Source: Metabacillus endolithicus
Lineage (GTDB): Bacteria > Bacillota > Bacilli > Bacillales > Bacillaceae
Assembly: GCF_023078335.1 (NCBI RefSeq)
Contig: NZ_CP095550.1
Location: forward strand, 2,276,001-2,340,000
Direction of reading: 5' to 3'
DNA: 64,000 nt
Each line of letters begins with the position of its first letter. Within the stretch, counting starts at the first letter, position 1. A program made the position numbers and the translations under genes. Under the pieces are notes generated by a model, which was not told the DNA's origin, searched no databases, and saw only the letters and a program-made list of their open reading frames with translations. Positions 27,338-35,408 of the stretch are shown in pieces.

Positions 27338-27368
27338 TGGCTGCACATGGTTGTGCGGCTTTTTTTGT
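27338..27368 (+). terminator. Terminator after ywpF
   Basis: GGCTGCACA and TGTGCGGC pair around TGGT, followed by seven T. Confidence 0.75.
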
Positions 27369-27389
27369 TTTTTGAGAGTATATTTTCAT

Positions 27390-27422
27390 ATAAAAAGCCC
27401 AGAACCACACTAGGTTCTGAAA
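27390..27422 (-). terminator. Terminator of cotJC
   Basis: CAGAACC and GGTTCTG pair around ACACTA; on the minus strand GGGCTTTTTAT follows. Confidence 0.7.
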
Positions 27423-27433
27423 TTTGAAGTTTC

Positions 27434-28003
27434 TTAAAATATCTTCTTACGATCTCTTTCGTCTTTTAGAATTTCAACCGCTTCTCTAAAACGTTGCGAG
27501 TGGACAATTTCGCGTTCACGTAGGAAGGCTAAACTGTCATTTAAATCAGGGTCATCAGACATGTTAATAATCCACTGGTATGTAGCACGTGCTTTTTCTT
27601 CTGCAGCGATGTCTTCGTATAGGTCGGCGATTGGATCGCCTTTTGCTTGGATGTAAGTTGCCGTGAATGGTGCACCTGCTGCGTTGTGATAGAAAAGTGC
27701 TGAGTCGTGATTCACGTAATGAGGGTCAAGGCCCGCTGCTTTTAGCTGTTCTGGTGTAGCGTCTTTTGTGAGCTTGTAAATCATTGTTGCGATCATTTCA
27801 AGGTGGGCAAATTCCTCTGTGCCGATATCGTTTAATAGGCCTACAACTTTATCTGGAATCGTATACCGTTGATTTAAATAGCGAAGTGCAGCCGCGAGCT
27901 CCCCGTCGGCACCTCCGTATTGTTCAATCAGATATTTTGCAAGTGTCGGGTTACATGTGCTTACCTTTACAGGATATTGAAGTTTTTTTTCATAAACCCA
28001 CAT
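27434..28003 (-). CDS. cotJC: Spore coat protein CotJC (manganese-catalase-like)
   Basis: A 189-residue protein of the manganese-catalase fold, ATG behind AGGAGA. The metal-ligand helices are present: EL-x-A-A-L near residue 35, EEFAHLEMIATM at about 63-74, and EEKARATYQWI and HSQRF near the C-terminus, giving the Glu/His ligands of a di-metal site. In B. subtilis it is a sigma-E-controlled coat component. It is normally directly behind cotJB, but here a 309-bp repeat-bearing gap intervenes. Confidence 0.92.
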   Translation of the reverse strand: MWVYEKKLQYPVKVSTCNPTLAKYLIEQYGGADGELAAALRYLNQRYTIPDKVVGLLNDIGTEEFAHLEMIATMIYKLTKDATPEQLKAAGLDPHYVNHDSALFYHNAAGAPFTATYIQAKGDPIADLYEDIAAEEKARATYQWIINMSDDPDLNDSLAFLREREIVHSQRFREAVEILKDERDRKKIF

Positions 28004-28312
28004 GCTGTGATTCTCCTCTCCTGTTTATGTCGATTTTTGTCTAATCGAAGATAAATCTCCAGAATCGTAGATAAATCTCTAATAATCGAAGATAAACCCC
28101 TGATAATCGCAGATAAAACCTCTAAAATTGAAGATAAACCTCTGAATGTAAGAAAACCCCTACTTATTTAGCGATATACCGTTTAAATTAATAGCGAATC
28201 CCTGTAACTTTTCGGAACAACCTCTTAAACTTATAGCAAATCTCTGCTACATTGCTGTTGAGCCTCTAATTTGGTGAGGGCGATATGACTTCACTAGTAA
28301 GATTTCCCTCCA
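28004..28312. repeat. Short tandem repeats inside the cotJ operon
   Basis: Five units with a period of 20-22 bp, starting AATCGAAGATAAA at 28043, 28063, 28084, 28104 and 28126, lie between cotJB and cotJC. Degenerate pieces (TAGCGAAT.., TAGCAAATCTCTG) continue to about 28290. There is no gene in this gap. Confidence 0.8.
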
Positions 28313-28579
28313 CTACACCTGCCAAGGCCATGGAGCAGTTCCCCAGCTCCAATTTGCATCGGCAAAGCTGCCACCGTATTGGGTGAGCATGCCGAACTTG
28401 GCCTCAAAGTTTTGTCTTAACTGCTTGGAATAGGCAGCGTATTGGTTAAATTGTTGCAGGGCTTGCATGTCATTTGGATGTGTATCTAAGTATAGAGTTA
28501 GCTCGACAAGTACAAAGTCTACAGCTTGAAGCTCCTCTAGCAGCTTGTAGTACTCATCTGGTAATTGCTTGTAACTCAT
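28313..28579 (-). CDS. cotJB: Spore coat protein CotJB
   Basis: An 88-residue protein typical of CotJB: helical N-terminus (MSYKQLPDEYYKLLEELQAVDF), then YLDTHPNDMQALQQFNQYA and a C-terminal SWGTAPWPWQV rich in Trp. Its ATG overlaps the stop of cotJA by 4 bases, so the two are translationally coupled. Coat component of the spore with no enzymatic signature. Confidence 0.92.
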   Translation of the reverse strand: MSYKQLPDEYYKLLEELQAVDFVLVELTLYLDTHPNDMQALQQFNQYAAYSKQLRQNFEAKFGMLTQYGGSFADANWSWGTAPWPWQV

Positions 28580-28833
28580 GGATTTGGACCTCCTTTTGCC
28601 TCATATGGATTTACGTAATCATCATACAATGCAGGCCAAAGTGTTCCCTTTTTCAGTGCAACTCTTGGGGGAAACTGTTGTAGGTTTGGTGGTTGAAAAC
28701 CCATATATAAATGAGGAGGTGTTGAATAAAATTTCACACCAATTGGACGACAAGGATCAAAACGACTATGGAACGGATGATAGGTTTTCATATACGTAAG
28801 ATGCTGTTGGTATGGAGCATTCATGTCTTTCAT
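28576..28833 (-). CDS. cotJA: Spore coat associated protein CotJA
   Basis: An 85-residue Pro/Tyr-rich protein, first gene of the cotJ operon. The ATG at 28833 lies after GAGGTGTGTTAGAG; the frame is open to 28842 without a better site. The motif HSRFDPCRPIGVKFYSTPPHLYMGFQPP is shortened here to its recognisable parts: DPC-x-x-IG, YSTPP and GFQPPNLQQF, as in other CotJA proteins. Needed for CotJC assembly in B. subtilis. Confidence 0.9.
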   Translation of the reverse strand: MKDMNAPYQQHLTYMKTYHPFHSRFDPCRPIGVKFYSTPPHLYMGFQPPNLQQFPPRVALKKGTLWPALYDDYVNPYEAKGGPNP

Positions 28834-28955
28834 CTCTAACACACCTCTTTTTTCCTATGGAACCATCATTCCATATTAATCTAGAAAACTCTATTCATTT
28901 CATCCTATTCGGTTGGAGATACTAATTATGATTACTATTTTTAAACAATTAAAAA

Positions 28956-28983
28956 AGGCCAACATCATTGTGTTAGCCCTTTA
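28956..28983 (-). terminator. Terminator of the acidic lipoprotein gene
   Basis: On the minus strand GGCTAACA and TGTTGGCC pair around CAATGA, followed by six T. Confidence 0.75.
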
Positions 28984-28987
28984 CATA

Positions 28988-29293
28988 TTATTGATTTTCG
29001 TCTTCGTTATTGTTGCCTTCTTCCATCATATCATTAGCTTCGTCGGTACCTTCTTCTAACATGTTCTCGCCTTCGTTAGCGCCTTCTTCCATCATGTCGC
29101 CGCCTTCTTCAAGGCCTTCTTCTACGTTTTCACCTGCATCTTCAAGTGGTTGCTCTGTATCCATTTCACCATTTTCTTCTGTTGGTGTATTTTCTGGTGG
29201 TGCTGGATCTTCGTCATCTGCAGTACAACCTGTTACGATCATTGCTGCTAATAAAGAACCTGATAAAGTTAATAGCCATTTTTTTCTCATCAT
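28988..29293 (-). CDS. Very acidic lipoprotein
   Basis: A 101-residue protein with a lipoprotein signal peptide (MMRKKWLLTL.. lipobox VTGC, Cys about 23). The mature part is almost entirely Glu, Asp, Gly, Asn and Met with repeated EEGxxMxEEG motifs. AAAGGAG precedes the first ATG by 5 bases; a second ATG directly follows, so the exact start is uncertain by one codon. It has its own terminator. It is probably a disordered surface or metal-binding lipoprotein. Confidence 0.75.
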   Translation of the reverse strand: MMRKKWLLTLSGSLLAAMIVTGCTADDEDPAPPENTPTEENGEMDTEQPLEDAGENVEEGLEEGGDMMEEGANEGENMLEEGTDEANDMMEEGNNNEDENQ

Positions 29294-29445
29294 AATTGCT
29301 CCTTTCTATTTTGACCTTTTAGCTTTTGAATCCGGTCTTTGATTATGTTTCCCATTTCGTTTATTTTCATTCTTACGTTTCATGAAAATTGATCGGCCGA
29401 TATGCTTTATATAGACAAGTTTCTAGCGAATGAAACCTTCCCAAT

Positions 29446-29490
29446 GCAAAAAGAGCCAAACGACCTATCTGGTCATTTGACTCTTATGAC
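29446..29490 (-). terminator. Terminator of fabZ
   Basis: On the minus strand AGAGTCAAATGACC pairs with GGTCGTTTGGCTCT with few G/T pairs, followed by TTTTTG. Confidence 0.7.
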
Positions 29491-29493
29491 TTC

Positions 29494-29934
29494 TTACTCT
29501 TCTGATTTTTTCTCACCTAAAGCAAACATAATTTCTGTTTCACATGCTACTTCGCCGTCAACTGTTGCGATAGCCTTTCCTTTTCCAAGTGAACCACGTA
29601 AACGGGTGATCTCAACTTCAAGTCTGAGTTGATCACCAGGTACAACTTGCTTTTTAAAACGGCAGTTATCAATACCAGCAAAAAACGCTAGTCTACCGCG
29701 GTTTTCTTCCTTTTTCAAAATTGCCACTGCACCAACTTGTGCGAGTGCTTCTACAATTAATACGCCGGGCATGACCGGGTAATCTGGGAAATGACCGTTA
29801 AAAAATTCTTCATTCGCTGATACGTTTTTGATTCCAACTGCACGTGTTCCTTCTTCGACCTCGAGCACGCGGTCCACAAGTAAAAATGGGTAACGGTGTG
29901 GAATGATGCTCTTGATTTCATTACTATCTAGCAT
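29494..29934 (-). CDS. fabZ: 3-hydroxyacyl-ACP dehydratase FabZ
   Basis: A 146-residue hot-dog-fold enzyme of fatty acid synthesis which dehydrates 3-hydroxyacyl-ACP in the cytoplasm. Catalytic His48 lies in [12 protein letters not shown] and catalytic Glu62 in [11 protein letters not shown] follows AAAGGAG. In B. subtilis it is ywpB, in the same region as flhOP and mbl, which supports the location. Confidence 0.95.
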   Translation of the reverse strand: MLDSNEIKSIIPHRYPFLLVDRVLEVEEGTRAVGIKNVSANEEFFNGHFPDYPVMPGVLIVEALAQVGAVAILKKEENRGRLAFFAGIDNCRFKKQVVPGDQLRLEVEITRLRGSLGKGKAIATVDGEVACETEIMFALGEKKSEE

Positions 29935-30027
29935 ATGTATAAGCTCCTTTTTAAGAAAATCATCACTATGTATATGTACGACAAAAGGAAGGCTTTCACC
30001 TTCCTTTTATCAAGTATATCCCGAGCT

Positions 30028-30312
30028 TTATTCTTTTTCAACCAAGTCAATGATGTGCTGCCAAGTGGACTTTTCAAGGGCATCCTTTGGTTCGCCACTA
30101 CCAATGACTCCGTAGCCGACAATAAGTCCAGCGATTGTGCTTACAACCATAAGAATTAAAACAAGCAGAACCCTCACCCAAATAGGGAGTAATCGAACTC
30201 GAACAATCACCTTTTGGCGACCTTCTTCATGAATCTCTTGTTCTTTTTTAGACTTTTTAGCCTTCTTCACTTCTTCTCGACTGATCGGTTTCGTCGTTTC
30301 TTTAGCTACCAA
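30028..30312 (-). CDS. EpuA-like small membrane protein (often called RNAP beta subunit)
   Basis: A 94-residue protein with a basic cytoplasmic N-terminus (about 40 residues), one membrane helix near residues 47-72 and a short C-terminus ending STWQHIIDLVEKE. The RVRLLPIWVR signature is that of the EpuA family (PF11772). Databases often label it DNA-directed RNA polymerase subunit beta, but it has no polymerase domain. The start is TTG at 30312 behind AGGAG, 12 bases from flhP, so co-transcription with flhOP is likely. Confidence 0.8.
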   Translation of the reverse strand: MVAKETTKPISREEVKKAKKSKKEQEIHEEGRQKVIVRVRLLPIWVRVLLVLILMVVSTIAGLIVGYGVIGSGEPKDALEKSTWQHIIDLVEKE

Positions 30313-30324
30313 TAGACTAAACTC

Positions 30325-31164
30325 CTATCTTACGCCGTTTATTAATCCCAGCATTTGGTCACCAAGTGTAACCGATTTTGCATTCATCTGATAAGAACGC
30401 TGTGAGATTAATAAATCGGTCATTTCCTTGGATAAGTCAACATTGGACATTTCAAGTGCCCCTTGCTCCATTGCAACATCGCCGCGAAGATCACCTTCTA
30501 GAAATGTTAATACTTCATTTAATGGAATATCACCTAAATCTTTTAATCCATAACGGTTGTTTCCGTTTTGAATTAACATTTGCGGACGATCTACTTGGAC
30601 AACACCGAGCTGAAATTCTTGTGGTGCTTCTGTTTGGTCATTTTGAACGGTAGAAATCGTCCCGTCATTAGAAATAACGATTTTTTGGAAATCATCATTA
30701 AAACGAATCTGATTTTGATTTTCATCAAGAACAGGACTTCCATCAGAAGCTGTTAACAATAATTGATTTGTTCCATCATTTGTTGGTGATAAGTATAATG
30801 CACCATCTCTTGTATAATTAATCTCCCCGTTTACGTCAATTTGTAGAAATTGATTTGGAAGAGTAAAGGCAATATCAAGCTCTCTGCTCGTTTGCTTAAT
30901 GTTTCCTTGTGTAAAAACAAGGCTGCTGTTAAGCATAGCTCCTGTTCCCTGTCTAATTCCTAATTCTCTGCCAAAACGTTGCTCTGCAATTTCCTCAGCA
31001 GCGTTTGGCTGGTTATTGAATTGTTGACGTACCAGCTCAGAGAAAGAAGTTTCTGTTCTTTTATAGCTTTGTGTATCAATATTCGCCATGTTGTGCCCGA
31101 TTTGATCAAGCTGCTTTTGAAGCTGATTCATCGTATTCGTCGCTGTTATCATTGAGCGTAGCAT
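30325..31164 (-). CDS. flhP: Flagellar hook-basal body protein FlhP
   Basis: A 279-residue rod/hook-type protein. N-terminal MLRSMITATNTMNQLQKQLD and HNMANIDTQSYKR, and C-terminal ALEMSNVDLSKEMTDLLISQRSYQMNAKSV, are the paired coiled-coil regions of FlgG-like distal-rod proteins. Together with FlhO it forms part of the rod. ATG follows GGGGGTACTAGT. Gene order mbl-flhO-flhP matches B. subtilis. Confidence 0.92.
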   Translation of the reverse strand: MLRSMITATNTMNQLQKQLDQIGHNMANIDTQSYKRTETSFSELVRQQFNNQPNAAEEIAEQRFGRELGIRQGTGAMLNSSLVFTQGNIKQTSRELDIAFTLPNQFLQIDVNGEINYTRDGALYLSPTNDGTNQLLLTASDGSPVLDENQNQIRFNDDFQKIVISNDGTISTVQNDQTEAPQEFQLGVVQVDRPQMLIQNGNNRYGLKDLGDIPLNEVLTFLEGDLRGDVAMEQGALEMSNVDLSKEMTDLLISQRSYQMNAKSVTLGDQMLGLINGVR

Positions 31165-31180
31165 TTACTAGTACCCCCTA

Positions 31181-32014
31181 TTATATGCGGCCAATTTCGT
31201 TCGCAGCCTTGTCCATACTTTTATCATAAGCTTGTAATACCTTTTGATTCGCTTCAAACGAACGGTACGCTGTCATCATATCTGTATAAGTACGTCCAAC
31301 ATCTACTGTTGAAGTTTCTAAATAATTTTGTCTTAGATTATATTGAATGTTATCGTTGTTTACAGCAGTTGGCAGTTCTTCATTATTGAAGGTACGGAAT
31401 AAACCATTACCTTCTTTTACAAGGTTACGAACATCCGCTTCAAAACGAACATCAATTTGTGCTACGAATTCTCCATCCGCAATTACTTCACCATCAGGCG
31501 TTACTTGGAATTCGCTAGATTGAATGGAGATTGGCTGGCCTGTTGTAGATAGTACTGGATTTCCTCCAGAAGTCAGGATTCCGTTATTATCTAGTGTAAA
31601 GTGACCGTTACGAGTATAGCGCTCTTCACCTGCTTGATTTTGAACGGCAAAAAACAAAGCGCCTTTCACATTCGTTTCTGCATTTAATGGTATGATTTCC
31701 TCTAAAAGCGCTACATCCGTGTACAAACCAGTTTCTTTAAGACCGCCTTGCGAAAAAGTACTTTGTAATTCTTGAACGTAAGCACCTGTGTTAATCGAAC
31801 CAATCGGTGTGATTTGACCAAAGCTTGAACCGTTTGTTGTTGGTACTGATTTATTTTCCATTCTATTTAAAAGCATTTCAGGAAATGCGCGGACACTTGC
31901 TTGATCCGCTTTATAACCAGCTGTATTGGCATTTGCCATATTATTTGAAAGCATTTCAGTACGTCTTTGCTGCGCAAGCATTCCTGCTGTTGCTGTATAT
32001 AAACCTCTTAACAT
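31181..32014 (-). CDS. flhO: Flagellar hook-basal body protein FlhO
   Basis: A 277-residue rod protein. The frame is open to 32053, but ATG at 32014 behind GGTGGGTGTACAG begins the characteristic MLRGLYTATAGMLAQQRR, followed by NNMANANTAGYKAD. The C-terminus (YNLRQNYLETSTVDVGRTYTD.., AYRSFEANQKVL) is the second coiled-coil region. It is FlgF/FlgG-like and cotranscribed with flhP. Confidence 0.92.
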   Translation of the reverse strand: MLRGLYTATAGMLAQQRRTEMLSNNMANANTAGYKADQASVRAFPEMLLNRMENKSVPTTNGSSFGQITPIGSINTGAYVQELQSTFSQGGLKETGLYTDVALLEEIIPLNAETNVKGALFFAVQNQAGEERYTRNGHFTLDNNGILTSGGNPVLSTTGQPISIQSSEFQVTPDGEVIADGEFVAQIDVRFEADVRNLVKEGNGLFRTFNNEELPTAVNNDNIQYNLRQNYLETSTVDVGRTYTDMMTAYRSFEANQKVLQAYDKSMDKAANEIGRI

Positions 32015-32219
32015 CTGTACACCCACCTTAGTCACATAGTTGTTACCGTACAAATGAATTCTTTTCGACAGAATTCCCTATCATTTATTATAAAGGACAT
32101 TGGCAGTTTTCTCATTACATTTTTTCATAAATTACCTGTTATATTTTAGGGGAAAATAATGATAGGAACCCACTCCTATATCTTTTTACCGGACAAGCCC
32201 TTATACTTAAGAAAAATCT
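32015..32219. other. Intergenic region before the riboswitch
   Basis: About 200 bp holding the start region of flhO and the (unassigned) promoter of the riboswitch transcript. A TATACT at 32203-32208 is a possible -10 without a convincing -35. Confidence 0.4.
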
Positions 32220-32341
32220 GAAAAAGGCAAACTTGTTGAAAAACAAGGACGCAAAGCTATGGGCCTACCCAATGTTCAACATTGCAAGGCTGCCAAGCTG
32301 CCAGGCTCCTTTTTGAGCCATGGGGGCTATTGAAAAGGAGA
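32220..32341 (+). promoter_or_regulatory. Cyclic-di-GMP-I (GEMM) riboswitch
   Basis: The conserved core is present: GGCAAAC, a stem capped by a GAAA tetraloop (CTTGTT/AACAAG, 32232-32247), GGACGCAAAGC, a second hairpin (CAATGT/ACATTG) and CTGCC. P1 can form between AAAAAGG (32221-32227) and CCTTTTT (32308-32314). CTCCTTTT (32306-32313) is also complementary to the Shine-Dalgarno AAAAGGAG (32333-32340). Ligand binding, by fixing P1, would free the ribosome binding site, so an ON switch is inferred. Confidence 0.88.
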
Positions 32342-32346
32342 GGCTA

Positions 32347-33240
32347 ATGATGAAAATGAAGGTTGTAGTTCTGACATTACTATTCTTACTAGGATCTCAA
32401 CTAGGAGGTCTAGCTTTGAATCATAAAGCACAAGCTGAGGGTGTGTCACCTGGCTATTCAACATGGCTCTGGGATACGAGTAAAATTGTAAATGGCCGTG
32501 AAGCGACATTACAGTTTTTAGAAGCAAAGCAAGTATCACACGTGTTTTTGCAGATTGACCGTAGTATTGATGTTACCTATTATCACACTTTTATTAGAGA
32601 AGCTGCGAAGCTAGGTATGGATGTTTACGCGTTAGATGGTGCACCTAACTGGGGTGCTAACAATAAAGCATTTTTGAACTTTATAAATTGGGTCAGTGGT
32701 TATCAAAATGGCGCTGCTGCTGGTGAAAAGTTCGCCGGAATTCACCTTGATATTGAGCCTTATTTAACAGAGCAATGGACAACAAACTATGGTGCTGCTG
32801 TTCTTAAATACCAAGGAGCAATTTTAGCTGCCGCTAATACTGCATCAGCACTAGACATTAGTCTTGCCGTCGATATTCCGTTTTGGTTTGATGAAATGAA
32901 CTTCCGTAATAAGCACGGAAAAGGAAACCTAGCCGAATGGGCGATGAAAAATACAGACGAAGTGACCATCATGGCCTACCGCGACAAAGCCGTTGGCCCG
33001 AATGGCATTATTGAATTAGTGAAATATGAAATGAATTTGGCTGCGTCGCTAAATAAAGATGTGACAATCGCAGTTGAGACGATGAATCTTGGTAGTAGTG
33101 ACGGATTTTTAACGTTCTTTGAAGAAGGTCAAGCAGAAATGAATAATCAGCTGGGGCTTGTTTTAGAGCAATATCAGGGTTATTCAAGTTTTGGTGGGTT
33201 CGCTGTGCATCATGTTGGTAGTTGGATGGAGTTGGAATAG
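32347..33240 (+). CDS. Secreted TIM-barrel protein controlled by c-di-GMP riboswitch
   Basis: A 297-residue protein starting at ATG 32347 or 32350 behind AAAAGGAGAGG; an earlier in-frame ATG at 32320 has no ribosome binding site. Residues 1-30 are a signal peptide. The mature protein has alternating strands and helices like a glycoside-hydrolase TIM barrel, with strand ends VSHVFLQIDRS, GIHLDIEPYLTEQW (likely acidic pair Asp/Glu) and EVTIMAYRDKA. Substrate unknown. Control by cyclic-di-GMP suggests a role in exopolysaccharide, biofilm or surface attachment, which is inference. Confidence 0.8.
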   Translation: MMKMKVVVLTLLFLLGSQLGGLALNHKAQAEGVSPGYSTWLWDTSKIVNGREATLQFLEAKQVSHVFLQIDRSIDVTYYHTFIREAAKLGMDVYALDGAPNWGANNKAFLNFINWVSGYQNGAAAGEKFAGIHLDIEPYLTEQWTTNYGAAVLKYQGAILAAANTASALDISLAVDIPFWFDEMNFRNKHGKGNLAEWAMKNTDEVTIMAYRDKAVGPNGIIELVKYEMNLAASLNKDVTIAVETMNLGSSDGFLTFFEEGQAEMNNQLGLVLEQYQGYSSFGGFAVHHVGSWMELE

Positions 33241-33382
33241 AGGATTAGGATTGGAGTTGGGTTTGGGCGTGAATTTACTTGGTGAATTCATGCTTTTTTT
33301 ATGGAGTTTTATAATGGGGGCGTGGATTTTTGGGGTGGGCTTTATTAATAGGTATGATTAAGACTAATTTGCTCATATTTTG

Positions 33383-33822
33383 CTCTTGGTTTGGTCTTCA
33401 TGACCGCGATGAGACCATCTTCCTCTTGTTTTGCTCTTGGATTGGTCTTCATGGACGCGATGATGACGTTCTTCCTCTTGTTTTACTCTTGGATTGGTCT
33501 TCATGGACGCGATGATGACCATCTTCCTCTTGTTTTACTCTTGGTTTGGTCTTCATGGCCGCGATGATGACCATCTTCCTCTTGTTCTACTCTTGGATTG
33601 GTCTTAATGGCAACGATGATAACCATCTTCCTCTTGTTCTACTCTTGGTTTGGTCTTCATGGCAACGATGATGACTATCTTCCTCTTGTCTTACTCTTGG
33701 TTTGGTCTTCATGACCAAAATGATGACCCTCTTTCTCTATTTCCACTCCCTGATTGGTCTTCATAACTTGGATGAAAACCATCTTCTTCTTTTTTAGCTC
33801 TTGGATTGGTCTTCATAACTAA
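33383..33822. repeat. Minisatellite A: 52-bp tandem repeat, 8 units plus a partial
   Basis: Unit starts CTCTTGGATTGGTCTTCAT and contains GGTCTTCAT-N7-ATGATGACC, an inverted repeat with one mismatch, then pyrimidine-rich ATCTTCCTCTTGTTTTA. The period is 52 bp. Units 2-4 are best conserved, units 7-8 degenerate. It fills the gap between the secreted TIM-barrel gene (+) and mbl (-). Confidence 0.9.
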
Positions 33823-33974
33823 TGAACGACACTACACTCACCCCCGCTCCTAACCAATCATCATCCCCCAATATAAATATTTCCACCCAACCTACCCCAG
33901 CAAAAAAGCCTCATAAGACTAACAATATAAACAAGACAAAAAAAGAGCCTGTACACACAGGCTCAAAAGCTTAG
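33823..33974. other. Intergenic, terminator of mbl
   Basis: About 150 bp with only the mbl terminator (33936-33966). Confidence 0.5.
33936..33966 (-). terminator. Terminator of mbl
   Basis: On the minus strand GAGCCTGTGT and ACAGGCTC pair and are followed by TTTTTTTG. Confidence 0.75.
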
Positions 33975-34976
33975 TTATCCGAATTTTTTGCGTGGAAGTT
34001 TGTCCATGTTGTCAAGCATAATTCCTGTTCCGATTGCAACACAATCCATTGGTGATTCCGCAACTAGTACAGGTACTTTTAGTTCTTCTGCTAGTAGCTG
34101 ATCAAGACCGTTTAGAAGGGCTCCGCCACCTGTTAAGATCACGCCGCGGTCGATAATGTCGGCTGATAGTTCTGGAGGAGTACGTTCTAATACACTCTTA
34201 GCAGCTTGTACAATCGCAGCAACTGGTTCACGAAGTGCTGATTCTACTTCGGTTGAATTGACTGTAATTGTGCGAGGTAAACCTGTCACCATATCACGTC
34301 CACGAATGTTAATTTCTTCATAACGTGCGCCTGGGAATACCGTTGCAACATTGATTTTAATTTCTTCGGCTGTACGTTCACCGATTAGAAGCTTGTACTC
34401 TCTTTTAATATATTGCAGGATTTCATTATCAAACTTGTCCCCTGCCATTTTAATAGAAGAGGCGGTGACAATATCGCCCATTGATAACACAGCGACATCA
34501 GTTGTACCACCGCCTATATCTACTACCATGTTTCCGTAAGGTTGGAAGATGTCCATACCGGCACCAATGGCCGCTACTTTTGGTTCTTCCTCAAGGAATA
34601 CATTTTTTCCACCGCTTTTTTCAGCAGCTTCTTTAATGGCTTTTTGCTCAACAGATGTAATATTCGTTGGGCAGCAAATTAACATGCGTGGCTTTGAAAA
34701 TAATCCTTTTACATTTAACTTATTGATAAAATGCTTTAACATTGCTTCTGTTACTTCAAAATCTGCGATGACGCCATCTTTTAATGGGCGAATGGCAACA
34801 ATATTCCCAGGAGTACGTCCTACCATACGTCTTGCTTCTTCACCAACGGCAAGAACCTTTCCGGAATTCTTGTCTAACGCAACAACGGAAGGTTCATTCA
34901 GAACAATTCCTTTACCCTTAACATGAATCAGTACATTTGCCGTACCAAGATCTATACCAATATCCCTCGCGAACAT
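33975..34976 (-). CDS. mbl: MreB-like rod-shape protein Mbl
   Basis: A 333-residue actin-fold protein directing lateral wall synthesis. It starts MFARDIGIDLGTANVLIHVKG behind GGAGGATAT, and the actin phosphate motif VVDIGGGTTDVAVLSMG and ILTGGGALLNGLD are intact. The length matches Bacillus Mbl. It lies between spoIIID and flhO, as in B. subtilis. Confidence 0.95.
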   Translation of the reverse strand: MFARDIGIDLGTANVLIHVKGKGIVLNEPSVVALDKNSGKVLAVGEEARRMVGRTPGNIVAIRPLKDGVIADFEVTEAMLKHFINKLNVKGLFSKPRMLICCPTNITSVEQKAIKEAAEKSGGKNVFLEEEPKVAAIGAGMDIFQPYGNMVVDIGGGTTDVAVLSMGDIVTASSIKMAGDKFDNEILQYIKREYKLLIGERTAEEIKINVATVFPGARYEEINIRGRDMVTGLPRTITVNSTEVESALREPVAAIVQAAKSVLERTPPELSADIIDRGVILTGGGALLNGLDQLLAEELKVPVLVAESPMDCVAIGTGIMLDNMDKLPRKKFG

Positions 34977-35132
34977 TCTATCTATATCCTCCTTGCAAAT
35001 CTCATTCCCGTGATTAGTTTAACCTAATTAAATATTGTATCATAAAATCGCAAAAATAGTATGATTTTGTAAAATAATTTCAAGTATTTATGTAGGAATA
35101 TGTCGATTATGAAAGATGTAGATAGAATGTGC

Positions 35133-35408
35133 TTATTTCACTGGTTCTTCTTCTAAAATCTCGTCCTTCTTGTACTTAAGCTTCGTTGCCTCTCCACCAC
35201 GCAAATGTCTAATTGATTTATGGTAATCAAGTATCTCCTTTACCTCATTCGCAAGATCAGGGTTAATTTCAGGTAACCTTTCTGTTAAATCCTTATGGAC
35301 GGTACTTTTGGAAACTCCAAACTCCTTCGCAATAACGCGAACTGTTTTCTTTGTCTCCACGATATACTTCCCAATCTTGATTGTGCGTTCTTTGATGTAA
35401 TCGTGCAC
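35133..35408 (-). CDS. spoIIID: Stage III sporulation transcription factor SpoIIID
   Basis: A 91-residue DNA-binding protein. It starts at GTG (encoding Met) behind GGGAGGT and reads MHDYIKERTIKIGKYIVETKKTVRVIAKEFGVSKSTVHKDL, the known helix-turn-helix. It regulates mother-cell genes. Upstream, a CATACGAT (minus strand at 35502-35495) is a possible sigma-E -10. Confidence 0.96.
   Translation of the reverse strand: MHDYIKERTIKIGKYIVETKKTVRVIAKEFGVSKSTVHKDLTERLPEINPDLANEVKEILDYHKSIRHLRGGEATKLKYKKDEILEEEPVK

Noticed and set aside
33330..33515. Open frame in minisatellite A
   Set aside because: Repeat-derived; no ribosome binding site.
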